Assembly: GCF_003337275.1 (NCBI RefSeq) | Contig: NZ_QPJQ01000004.1 | Span: 62,001 to 126,000 of the forward strand | Source of the DNA: Marinomonas foliarum | GTDB lineage: Bacteria > Pseudomonadota > Gammaproteobacteria > Pseudomonadales > Marinomonadaceae | Direction: 5' to 3' | DNA: 64,000 nucleotides | Shown: positions 55,862-64,000 of the stretch, piece by piece | Layout: every line of letters begins with the position of its first letter | Position numbering within the stretch: position 1 is the stretch's first letter | Position numbers and translations under genes: made by a program | The notes under the pieces: model-generated | Seen by the model: the letters and a program-made list of their open reading frames with translations, nothing else | What the model was told of the DNA's origin: nothing | Databases searched by the model: none

Positions 55862-57199
55862 TTAACCCTCTTTCTCTATTAGAGTTAGGCAATCACGAAG
55901 GATCGGACCATATTCGAACTTACCTGAGCAACTGTAAGTACACAAAGCCAAATCTTCATCATCCAACTCAAGCGCACCAAGCTTTTGAGCTTGCTCCGTA
56001 TCATTCACGACCAACGCACGTAACAACTGTGTCGCCAAAATATCAAGCGGCATAACACGCTCAAAATTACCAAGCGGCAACATAGTACGATCACTACCAT
56101 TAGTAGTTGTTGACATATCGAATGATTTTTTACCGGTAAGCTTGGACAAAAACACATTCATAATAGAGTGCTTTTCCACACCGGCACGAAGATAATGCAT
56201 CATTTGACGCTCACGACCTTCAAGCAATACAGACACTTGGTTGTGGTAGCGCCCCAAGAAAGCAAATGGACCCGCAGCATTACGACCAGAAAAAACAGAA
56301 CCAGAAATCACTCGGTTTTCGCCATCTGCAACTTCGCCAGCCAATAAGCCATCTAAGCTTGCACCAACTTGAGTGCGCACTAAACGAGGTTTTTTAACTT
56401 GAGGCCCAGCGATAGAAACAACACGCTCAACGCTCAGTTCACCTGATACAAAAAGCTTGCCGATAGCAACAACATCTTGGTAATTAATAGACCAAACTGT
56501 TTTCTTATCACTGACAGGATCAAGGAAATGAATGTGTGTGCCAGCAAGACCCGCTGGATGTACACCAGCAAATTCCTCAACAGTCACATCAGACGTTGTT
56601 GGAATCTTTGCGCCTGGCGCCTTACAAACAAACACCTTACCTTCAGTCAAACGAGCCAAGACAGTAAGACCGTCTGCAAACTCTTCTGCTAGATCCGCCA
56701 ACACAACCTCAGGAGAGGCCGCTAATGGATTAGTATCCATTGCCGTAACGAAGATAGAATGAGGGATTGAAGCAATTTCAGGTACTTTTGAGAATGGACG
56801 CGTACGGAATGCTGTCCATAACCCAGACTCAACCAGATTTTCAACAACTTTACTGCGTTCGAGAGATTTCAATTCTGATCCGGAATACGATGCGAAGGTT
56901 TCAGACTCATCACCTTCGACACTAATTACGACAGATTGTAAAACACGTCTTTCACCACGATTAATAGCAGTTATCGTTCCAGAAGCAGGAGCCGTATACT
57001 TTACGCCTTCTGTTTTCTTATCTGTAAAGATAACCTGACCTTTCTTAACCTTATCCCCTTCCTTGACTAGCATGGTAGGCTTCATGCCATGGTAGTCAGG
57101 ACCGATCACAGCGACCGTTTTAGCAGCAGTAACCGCCTCAATCACTTGATTGGGAGCACCAGAGATCGGTAGATCTAGGCCTTTTGTAATTTTATACAT
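55862..57199 (-). CDS. nqrA: Na+-NQR subunit A
   Basis: The 445-residue soluble cytoplasmic subunit binds ubiquinone near NqrB. It opens [18 protein letters not shown] and has [13 protein letters not shown] and [21 protein letters not shown]. An upstream in-frame start at 57286 gives 29 non-family residues and is rejected. The ribosome site is weak (GGGCAG). It begins the operon that makes the main respiratory sodium pump, fitting a marine lifestyle. Confidence 0.95.
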   Translation of the reverse strand: MYKITKGLDLPISGAPNQVIEAVTAAKTVAVIGPDYHGMKPTMLVKEGDKVKKGQVIFTDKKTEGVKYTAPASGTITAINRGERRVLQSVVISVEGDESETFASYSGSELKSLERSKVVENLVESGLWTAFRTRPFSKVPEIASIPHSIFVTAMDTNPLAASPEVVLADLAEEFADGLTVLARLTEGKVFVCKAPGAKIPTTSDVTVEEFAGVHPAGLAGTHIHFLDPVSDKKTVWSINYQDVVAIGKLFVSGELSVERVVSIAGPQVKKPRLVRTQVGASLDGLLAGEVADGENRVISGSVFSGRNAAGPFAFLGRYHNQVSVLLEGRERQMMHYLRAGVEKHSIMNVFLSKLTGKKSFDMSTTTNGSDRTMLPLGNFERVMPLDILATQLLRALVVNDTEQAQKLGALELDDEDLALCTYSCSGKFEYGPILRDCLTLIEKEG

Positions 57200-57638
57200 A
57201 TGTTCTGCCCAACAATAAATTGAACACAAAAAGCGCAATGCGAATTGCTTGTACCCCCCTCCGGGAAACCATGCACAAGCGAACAATTACTTTCAGGTAA
57301 TTGTAAAACGCAAACTCACTTCACCAAAAAACCGACGTATTATAATGATCATTCCCGCCATTGACCAGCTCAGGACGTCGTCTTTAAGCATCAACTTTTA
57401 TTAAAAAGCACCACTTTATCCTTATTTACTGACTTGCAGCCTGAAAAAATCCTTTTTTTGTTGTTTTATTACTAAATCAAAGACCACTATAACAACTTAA
57501 ATAGTAGCTTCTGTAAAAACTCAGACAAATCAATCTAAAAATTACTTCTCAGCGTACTTTAAGCGAGTTGCCATACAAGGTCGAAAACGACACAATACCG
57601 CCTAACTATTTAGTAGGCCATGAGATGGAAGAAAAGCT
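57200..57638. other. Divergent intergenic region nqrA/folX
   Basis: The 439-base gap is AT-rich in its right half and must hold the promoters of both nqr and folX-mfd. I see no gene, RNA or clear operator in it. A GC-rich stretch (CCCCCCTCCGGG, near 57256) stands out but has no clear role. Confidence 0.6.
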
Positions 57639-58007
57639 ATGATAAAGCCAGAAGCTCAAATTCATATTAAGAACTTACGCTTACGAACCTACATAGGCTT
57701 CAATGAATCTGAAAAGCAAAACAAGCAAGATGTCGTGATTAACGCTTGGATTCAATACCCAGCTTCTCAAGCCTACGACACAGATAACGTTGAAAACGCA
57801 GTGAATTACCGAACCATTTGTAAAGAAATGATAGCCCATACAGAGAACAATCGCTTTCTTTTGCTTGAAAAACTCACAGCAGACCTATTAGCACTGTGCA
57901 TGGAATCAAGCCATGTCACCTTTGCAAAAGTTGAAGTAGCAAAACCCCACGCTTTGCGTTTTGCCGATTCCGTTTCCTTAACACTGTCCGCCACTAGAGA
58001 ACAATAA
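57639..58007 (+). CDS. folX: Dihydroneopterin triphosphate 2'-epimerase
   Basis: The 122-residue protein matches FolX rather than FolB: IKNLRLRTYIGFNESEKQNKQDVVINAWI, AVNYRTICK and EVAKPHALRFADSVS. It epimerises 7,8-dihydroneopterin triphosphate to the monapterin form, a step to tetrahydromonapterin. A GGAAGAAAAG site precedes the ATG. It lies 7 bases before mfd, probably in one transcript. Confidence 0.88.
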   Translation: MIKPEAQIHIKNLRLRTYIGFNESEKQNKQDVVINAWIQYPASQAYDTDNVENAVNYRTICKEMIAHTENNRFLLLEKLTADLLALCMESSHVTFAKVEVAKPHALRFADSVSLTLSATREQ

Positions 58008-58014
58008 GCCCAAC

Positions 58015-61000
58015 ATGTCAGAAACTGTCTCAATCACCTCGAAACCAGGCTTTAAAAATACCATACATGGACTAGATGGCAGTCGCAAAGCTCTACAGCT
58101 GCTTGCAATCGCCTCTCAATACAAACAGCCCATTCTTTTTATGGCCAATACCGTGGCCGAATTAAATGAACTCGAAGATGAAATTCAGTTTCTTAATCAT
58201 CAAAATAAAGACATATTAAGATTCAGTGATTGGGAAACACTACCTTATGATGCCTTCTCTCCTCACCAAGACATCATTTCTCAGCGTCTTGAGACATTGG
58301 CCAGGCTAACAGAAACCAAGAATCCAATCATTCTTACTACTATTGCTTCCTGCTTAACTCGCCTCTGCCCTAAGCAACACATTGACGCACAGCGTTTTCA
58401 TTTAGCCGAAGGCCAAGAACTTCCTCTTGAACAACTTTCTAGAAAATTGACTAATGCAGGCTACCTAAATGTAGAGAATGTTCACGAACACGGAGAGTAC
58501 GCTATCCGTGGTGCGCTTATGGATGTGTATCCAATGGGGGCAGAAAACCCTATTCGAATTGATTGGTTCGATAATGAGATCGAATCCATTCGATGGTTTG
58601 ATCCGGAAACTCAACGAAGCATCAGCAAAATTGCAGAAATTAAAATGCTTCCGGCAAAGGAGTTCCCAACAACACCACAAGGCATTCAACAATTTCGCCA
58701 AGCATTTAGAGAACGCTTTGAGACGAACCCTCTTTCTAGCCCGATTTACCAAGATATTTCCAGCGGAATTATCCCCGCCGGTATAGAATACTATTTGCCG
58801 TTATTCTTTGAGCAAACAGCCAGCGTCTTTGACTATTTGCCTGACAACACGTTTTTGGTGAGGTCTGACACTTTTAACGAGCAATTTGCCAGCATCCTGC
58901 TCGATTTTCGCAGCCGCCATGAGTCGCTTAACTACAATATCGAACGACCTATTTTAAAACCCGAAGAAATTTGCTTAAAAGAAGAAGAACTTTTCTCTCA
59001 GCTAAATCAGTACACTAACATTATCTTTTCTGCTGAAGGCGAACATCCTACTTATAAAGCAATTGGTAATGTAAAAATTGACTCGAAAGCAGCTCAACCA
59101 CTTGGCACACTGCAACAGTTTCTTGCCAACACATCTGCTCGGGTACTGATTGTTGCCGAATCAGCGGGGCGTCGCGAAGCTCTGCTTGATTTACTCAAAA
59201 AACACAGCATCAAACCTAAACACGTCGAAAACTGGAACGCTTTCACCAAATCGACAAAATCTTTAGCCATCACCGAAGGCAACATTGGCCGCGGCTTTAG
59301 CATCAGCGATGAACTAATACTTATCCCAGAAAGCGAAATTTTAGGCGAACGAGTTTCTCAACATCGACGACGCAACAAACAGAACAACATCAGTGAGGAC
59401 GCTATCATTCGCAACCTCACTGAATTGAGGCTAAACGCCCCTGTTGTGCATATAGATCATGGCGTAGGACGCTATTTGGGGCTAACCAATCTAGAAATAG
59501 ACGGACAAGAAACAGAACTATTAACCCTTGGCTACGCCAATGATGCAAAACTGTATGTGCCTGTTTCCTCTTTACAGCTTATTTCTCGCTACACAGGTGC
59601 TGACGAAGACACAGCTCCATTACATAAGCTAGGCACAGACAAATGGAGCGTCGCCAAACAAAAAGCCGCTGAAAAAGCCCGCGATACCGCAGCAGAACTA
59701 TTAGAAATATACGCTCAGCGTGAAGCCCGTGTGGGTTACGCTTTCGCCAAACCCGACGACCAATATGAACTGTTTGCTGCGGGTTTTCCATTTGAAGAAA
59801 CACCAGATCAACAGATGGCCATCGATGCTGTAATGAAAGACATGTCATCCAAAAAACCAATGGATCGATTGGTTTGTGGTGACGTAGGCTTTGGTAAAAC
59901 AGAAGTTGCCATGCGAGCCGCCTTCCTAGCAGCTCAAGATGGCAAACAAGTCGCTGTACTTGTACCAACAACACTATTAGCACAACAACATTACGAAAAC
60001 TTCTGTGATCGCTTTGCTGATTGGCCTGTGGAAATTGAATTACTGTCCCGCTTCCGTTCAGGCAAGCAATCTAACACCTCAATTGATCGTTTAGAGTCCG
60101 GTAAAGCCGATATTGTGGTCGGCACTCACAAGCTAATTCAAAGTGACATCAAGTTCGCCAACCTCGGCCTTGTGATCATTGATGAAGAACACCGTTTCGG
60201 AGTTAAACAAAAAGAACAATTTAAAGCGTTACGAGCAGAGGTCGATATACTGACACTTACTGCAACACCTATTCCTCGAACGCTCAACATGTCTTTGTCT
60301 GGCATTCGAGATTTATCCATTATTGCCACGCCACCAGCCAAACGTTTATCCGTTAAAACTTTCGTAAAGCAAAAAGAAGAGCATCAAATTAAAGAAGCCA
60401 TATTGCGAGAGTTGCATCGTGGCGGGCAAGTGTATTACTTACATAACGAAGTACAAACTATTCAAAAAGCGGCCGAAGAGCTAGAAGAACTCATTCCAGA
60501 AGCTCGCGTCATCGTTGGTCATGGCCAAATGCGCGAAAGAGAGCTGGAACAAGTCATGTCAGACTTCTACCATAAACGCGCTAACATCCTCGTCTGTTCA
60601 ACTATTATCGAAACCGGCATAGACATCCCAAATGCTAATACCATTATTATTGAGCGAGCAGACAAATTCGGTCTTGCCCAACTGCACCAGCTACGTGGTC
60701 GAGTTGGTCGATCTCATCACCAAGCTTACGCATACTTGCTAACGCCAAATGATCGAAAAGTAACAGGCGACGCAGAAAAACGCCTTGAAGCCATCACTCT
60801 AGCAGACACATTAGGCGCTGGCTTTACGCTTGCAACACACGATTTGGAGATACGCGGTACCGGTGAATTACTAGGTGACGGACAAAGTGGCCATATTGAG
60901 CATGTTGGTTTCTCATTATTCATGGATATGCTAGATCGCGCAGTAAAATCATTGAAGAATGGTGAATCGCCAGATATTGATATTACCTCCCCAGCTCAAA

Positions 61001-61428
61001 CGGATATTAACCTAAGAGTACCAGCGCTTATTCCTGAAGATTATCTAGGCGATGTACACTCACGGCTGATTTTGTATAAACGCATCGCTAGCGCAAAAAG
61101 CGCTGAAGAACTAAAAGACCTACAAGTTGAAATGATAGATCGTTTTGGTCTATTGCCTGACGCAACCAAAAATCTATTCAGACAAACAGATCTGAAACTC
61201 AAAGCAGAAAGTTTGGGCATTAATAAAATTGAAGCCAACGCAAAAGAAGGTAAAATTTTCTTCAGCAGCAAAACACCAGTCGACCCGATGAAGCTCATTC
61301 GACTGATTCAAACTAAACCTGATATTTACAAATTAGTAGGATCAGATACATTAAAGTTTCTGGCCCCAATGAATAGCGCAGAAGAGCGCTTTCAACAAAC
61401 CACTATGACATTGGAATTATTACATTGA
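58015..61428 (+). CDS. mfd: Transcription-repair coupling factor Mfd
   Basis: The 1137-residue translocase removes RNA polymerase stalled at lesions and recruits UvrA. Order: UvrB-like damage modules (about 1-330), RNA polymerase-interacting domain with VVHIDHGVGRYLGL (about 465-540), helicase motor with Walker A CGDVGFGKTEVAMRA and box DEEH (IIDEEHRFGVKQKE), QLRGRVGRS in motif VI, and the C-terminal TRCF domain. Length is normal. Confidence 0.96.
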   Translation: MSETVSITSKPGFKNTIHGLDGSRKALQLLAIASQYKQPILFMANTVAELNELEDEIQFLNHQNKDILRFSDWETLPYDAFSPHQDIISQRLETLARLTETKNPIILTTIASCLTRLCPKQHIDAQRFHLAEGQELPLEQLSRKLTNAGYLNVENVHEHGEYAIRGALMDVYPMGAENPIRIDWFDNEIESIRWFDPETQRSISKIAEIKMLPAKEFPTTPQGIQQFRQAFRERFETNPLSSPIYQDISSGIIPAGIEYYLPLFFEQTASVFDYLPDNTFLVRSDTFNEQFASILLDFRSRHESLNYNIERPILKPEEICLKEEELFSQLNQYTNIIFSAEGEHPTYKAIGNVKIDSKAAQPLGTLQQFLANTSARVLIVAESAGRREALLDLLKKHSIKPKHVENWNAFTKSTKSLAITEGNIGRGFSISDELILIPESEILGERVSQHRRRNKQNNISEDAIIRNLTELRLNAPVVHIDHGVGRYLGLTNLEIDGQETELLTLGYANDAKLYVPVSSLQLISRYTGADEDTAPLHKLGTDKWSVAKQKAAEKARDTAAELLEIYAQREARVGYAFAKPDDQYELFAAGFPFEETPDQQMAIDAVMKDMSSKKPMDRLVCGDVGFGKTEVAMRAAFLAAQDGKQVAVLVPTTLLAQQHYENFCDRFADWPVEIELLSRFRSGKQSNTSIDRLESGKADIVVGTHKLIQSDIKFANLGLVIIDEEHRFGVKQKEQFKALRAEVDILTLTATPIPRTLNMSLSGIRDLSIIATPPAKRLSVKTFVKQKEEHQIKEAILRELHRGGQVYYLHNEVQTIQKAAEELEELIPEARVIVGHGQMRERELEQVMSDFYHKRANILVCSTIIETGIDIPNANTIIIERADKFGLAQLHQLRGRVGRSHHQAYAYLLTPNDRKVTGDAEKRLEAITLADTLGAGFTLATHDLEIRGTGELLGDGQSGHIEHVGFSLFMDMLDRAVKSLKNGESPDIDITSPAQTDINLRVPALIPEDYLGDVHSRLILYKRIASAKSAEELKDLQVEMIDRFGLLPDATKNLFRQTDLKLKAESLGINKIEANAKEGKIFFSSKTPVDPMKLIRLIQTKPDIYKLVGSDTLKFLAPMNSAEERFQQTTMTLELLH

Positions 61429-62240
61429 AATCTTTAATTGCTATAGCGCTTTCACTTACGCTAATGAACACTCAACTGTTTGCAGATGATGGCAAAATAG
61501 ACCCAGACACTGCCAGAGCATATCAAGGTTATTTGGTCACTTTCTTATGGCCAGAAGGCCAATCAACCGAGCAAGTTGACTACAAAAACGTCCTGTCTAG
61601 CGCCAAACTATTAAGACTAACTGATGAGGAAGTCGCTGCGCCAAACAGCACGAACCAAGAACTAGGAAAAGCTCCTTTTGGTAAGATAGAAGATAAAATT
61701 GGCCGTCATACAAAAATCTTAGCCAACGAAACATGGACTCTAATTTTCAAACGCCCTGGCGACACCATTTACAAGAACTTCCATAGCCAACAGACAAAAG
61801 ACAACTACCCTGAGCTAACGGGAAGCATCTCTATTAAATTAGGCCGCTACCTAGAATCCAACATCCACTACCAACATTACCTTTTTGATAGCTTCACTCT
61901 TCCTGATCCAAACGAATTAGGCATCAATCATGAATCAGACAATGCGAGCCTTTTCACCAATACAGACAGTGAAAGAATGACCAAGCCCAAATTCAAAGAA
62001 TTCGAGCCAGCATTGATACTAACCTTAAATCAAAGCAATAAGACAGCCAGTAAAAAAGTAAATTATCTAGACCACCCTACCATAGGCACTCTGCTGTATT
62101 TTGAACCTATTGAACTAGAAGATGCTATTGAGAAAATTGCACTGCAAACTATCAATCCAGAAACTGGAGAAAGCCTGAACTACAACGACCTTAAAAGCAC
62201 TAATGAGCTTGCTAGACGCACAATATCAACTCAAGAATAA
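61425..62240 (+). CDS. CsiV-family protein
   Basis: The 271-residue protein matches the family of CsiV, commonly located directly after mfd in pseudomonads and relatives. It has an N-terminal signal sequence (MKSLIAIALSLTLMNTQLFA), so it is exported. The start is TTG 61425, which overlaps the mfd stop (TTGA); the next ATG would cut into the signal sequence. Function in the envelope (peptidoglycan binding has been proposed for CsiV) is not certain here. Confidence 0.75.
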   Translation: MKSLIAIALSLTLMNTQLFADDGKIDPDTARAYQGYLVTFLWPEGQSTEQVDYKNVLSSAKLLRLTDEEVAAPNSTNQELGKAPFGKIEDKIGRHTKILANETWTLIFKRPGDTIYKNFHSQQTKDNYPELTGSISIKLGRYLESNIHYQHYLFDSFTLPDPNELGINHESDNASLFTNTDSERMTKPKFKEFEPALILTLNQSNKTASKKVNYLDHPTIGTLLYFEPIELEDAIEKIALQTINPETGESLNYNDLKSTNELARRTISTQE

Positions 62241-62245
62241 CGCAT

Positions 62246-62282
62246 AAAAAAGGCTGGCTCACTTAAGTGCCAGCCTTTTTTA
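62246..62282. terminator. Bidirectional terminator between csiV and sohB
   Basis: AAAAAAGGCTGGC and GCCAGCCTTTTTT pair around about 12 bases between converging genes. Confidence 0.92.
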
Positions 62283-62315
62283 AAACGCATCAATTAAGAC
62301 AAATACATCAAAAAC

Positions 62316-63359
62316 TTAATACCCACGCGACTGAGCCAAACGGCTAAACCAAGATACCGCCTTCTGCTCCACAACAGAGAAGAAGGACAAACCTAAACGC
62401 TCGGCCATTCCCTTTGGTTGCTTATAAACAACATGCACGACTTCAGTCTCATGATAATGAGACACCAGGTACGCATCACTCGTCATGACCACATCAACCA
62501 ATTTATTTTCCAATGCTTCTGAACCATACCAAGTATCGCCCGTTGCAATGTCTTCAATATCCAATTGAGGGCGCTGGCCAGAGACAAAACGCTTAAATAA
62601 GCCATGAGTATCTTCCAAGTCTTGCTTAAACTTTTCACGGCCTTCGTCTGTATTCTCACCCAACATAGTTAAAGTGCGTTTGTATCGACCTGCAGTATGA
62701 AGCTCGACATCGATCAGACTTTTATCCAGCAAGCGATGAACATTAGGAATTTGTGCTACCACACCAATAGACCCTAAAATAGCGAAAGGGGCTGCAATAA
62801 TTTTATCGGCAACACACGCCATCATATAGCCGCCACTCGCTGCCACTTTATCAACACAAATAGTCAGTGGGATACTGGCTTCACGAACACGCTGTAACTG
62901 GGATGCTGCTAAGCCATAGCCATGAACCACACCGCCACCGCTTTCAAGACGAACAACCACCTCATCTTGCGGCTTAGCCACACTTAGTACCGCCGTAATT
63001 TCTTCTCGCAAAGATTCAACAGCAGACGCTTTTATGTCGCCATCAAAGTCCAACACATACAAACGCTTTTTATCGGCACTCTCCGCGACAGCAGGCTCTT
63101 TCTTTTGCTCTTTCTTTTCCAGTTTTTCTTTTTTCTTTTTTTCTTTTTCTAAGCTTTTAAGGGCTTTTTTATCTAACAACTGACGATCCAACTCGACCTT
63201 CATTGCATCATAATGTTCGTTCAGCTTAGTAACAGACAAACTTCCCGGTTGAGACTTACGCTTCCCACCAGACATCATTGTCAACAAAAAGCCAATAACT
63301 AAAGCCACACTAACTAGTTTCAACAAAAAACCAGCGTAATCCGCAAAAAATTCCAACAT
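62316..63359 (-). CDS. sohB: Inner-membrane protease SohB
   Basis: The 347-residue S49-family protease (SppA relative) has an N-terminal helix (GFLLKLVSVALVIGFLLTMMSGG), a charged linker rich in K and E (about 60-90) and a protease domain with the catalytic serine in VAASGGYMMACVADKI and a lysine downstream in AGRYKRTLTML. A GAGGAAG site precedes ATG 63359. Confidence 0.93.
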   Translation of the reverse strand: MLEFFADYAGFLLKLVSVALVIGFLLTMMSGGKRKSQPGSLSVTKLNEHYDAMKVELDRQLLDKKALKSLEKEKKKKEKLEKKEQKKEPAVAESADKKRLYVLDFDGDIKASAVESLREEITAVLSVAKPQDEVVVRLESGGGVVHGYGLAASQLQRVREASIPLTICVDKVAASGGYMMACVADKIIAAPFAILGSIGVVAQIPNVHRLLDKSLIDVELHTAGRYKRTLTMLGENTDEGREKFKQDLEDTHGLFKRFVSGQRPQLDIEDIATGDTWYGSEALENKLVDVVMTSDAYLVSHYHETEVVHVVYKQPKGMAERLGLSFFSVVEQKAVSWFSRLAQSRGY

Positions 63360-63608
63360 TTACTTCCTCTAAATATTCATAAGTTCTTGGCATATTGGGG
63401 GTATTTTTATAAATAACAATCTCTTTCAATGATATAACGCTATAGATACTGTTTTGCATATGCCTTATTATCTGCACACTTTGAACAATCGCCCTAGTCA
63501 AGCCCAGTATAAGAAAGCTAACAAGATTCTTTTGATTACACCAAAAAAGTAAAAAAATCCTGTTAGTTTTTTTGCACATTTAAGTGCCTTTCTATAAAGG
63601 AGCAATCA

Positions 63609-64000
63609 ATGACACCTTCGTTATCCCAATCGTTTGGAAGGAACTTCCTCGGCGCCTCGCCACTCTGGTATAAACAAATAATATTAGCCTTCTTGATTAT
63701 CAACCCAATCGTTTTAGTCGTACTAGGACCATTCGTTGCAGGCTGGCTATTAATTATTGAATTCATCTTCACTCTCGCTATGGCACTGAAATGCTACCCA
63801 TTACAGCCAGGCGGGTTACTCGCAATCGAAGCCGTAGTACTCGGCCTAACCTCACCGGAAGGCGTATACTCTGAGGTTTCTAATAACATTGAAGTTATTT
63901 TACTTCTGATGTTCATGGTAGCGGGCATTTATTTTATGAAAGATATGCTACTGTTTATCTTTAATAAGCTGCTAGTAAAAGTGAAATCGAAAATCGTCAT
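63609..64000 (+). CDS. nhaB: Na+/H+ antiporter NhaB (cut by window edge)
   Basis: The first 130 codons are visible. [25 protein letters not shown] is the NhaB N-terminus, followed by hydrophobic helices including [17 protein letters not shown] and [19 protein letters not shown] and [26 protein letters not shown]-like site (AAAGGAGCAATCA) precedes the ATG. NhaB exchanges sodium for protons, consistent with the sodium-based energetics of the NQR cluster. The 3' part lies beyond the window. Confidence 0.93.
   Translation, partial: MTPSLSQSFGRNFLGASPLWYKQIILAFLIINPIVLVVLGPFVAGWLLIIEFIFTLAMALKCYPLQPGGLLAIEAVVLGLTSPEGVYSEVSNNIEVILLLMFMVAGIYFMKDMLLFIFNKLLVKVKSKIV

Noticed and set aside
57200..57286. 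29-residue N-terminal extension of NqrA
   Set aside because: The residues do not resemble NqrA, and [11 protein letters not shown] is the family start.

Overview
The window is chromosomal DNA from a marine gammaproteobacterium. The gene order tig-clpP-clpX-lon-hupB-ppiD, a complete sodium-pumping nqrABCDEF-apbE-nqrM cluster, a NhaB-type antiporter, the moxR/Bat cluster, folX-mfd-csiV and the moderately low GC content fit Oceanospirillales. My best guess is Marinomonas or a close relative; this is inference from gene content and protein style, not a database result.

Layout. 1-9.4 kb: a cut-off ABC exporter, a Bcr/CflA-type drug efflux pump, a HopJ-family protein, a HAD phosphatase, a 53-residue membrane peptide, a TyrR-like regulator overlapping a ROK repressor, a divergent AGE-family sugar epimerase/isomerase, and a LysR regulator. 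9.4-17.2 kb: beta carbonic anhydrase, RlmA, a GGDEF-EAL protein, DUF1853, YqcC and DUF3549 proteins, and a TetR/SDR divergent pair with visible operators. 17.2-24.7 kb: a chromosomal integron. 24.9-30.0 kb: purU, rlmL (rlmKL), pyrD and DUF2835. 30.1-38.1 kb: a moxR-DUF58-DUF4381-VWA-VWA/TPR-BatD operon followed by a DyP peroxidase. 38.2-46.7 kb: the protein quality-control block ppiD, tRNA-Asp, hupB, lon, clpX, clpP, tig and tRNA-Arg, all on the minus strand. 47-57.2 kb: yihY, hpt, then sthA and the nqr cluster on the minus strand. 57.6-64 kb: folX, mfd, csiV, sohB (minus) and the start of nhaB.

The region of most interest is the integron. An IntI-type integrase gene reads away from an attI-like core, with a LexA box over its promoter, but one in-frame TAA at codon 175 interrupts it. 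Leftwards from attI on the minus strand are three complete gene cassettes, each ending in a recognisable attC site with GTTAGC cores. Cassette 1 carries a pentapeptide-repeat two-helix potassium-channel-like protein plus a nucleotidyltransferase. Cassette 2 carries one 636-residue protein with a Cap4/DUF4297-like nuclease N-terminus and TPR repeats. Cassette 3 carries three overlapping genes: an HNH nuclease, an unrecognised 133-residue protein and a small nucleotidyltransferase. Beyond the last attC lie a Phd antitoxin, a ParE toxin cut after about 32 codons, and a CopG-type antitoxin remnant joined directly to the broken toxin. All three cassettes look like candidate anti-phage or toxin-antitoxin modules; that function is inference. 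In both multi-gene cassettes the last gene is a nucleotidyltransferase whose C-terminus is encoded by the attC itself.
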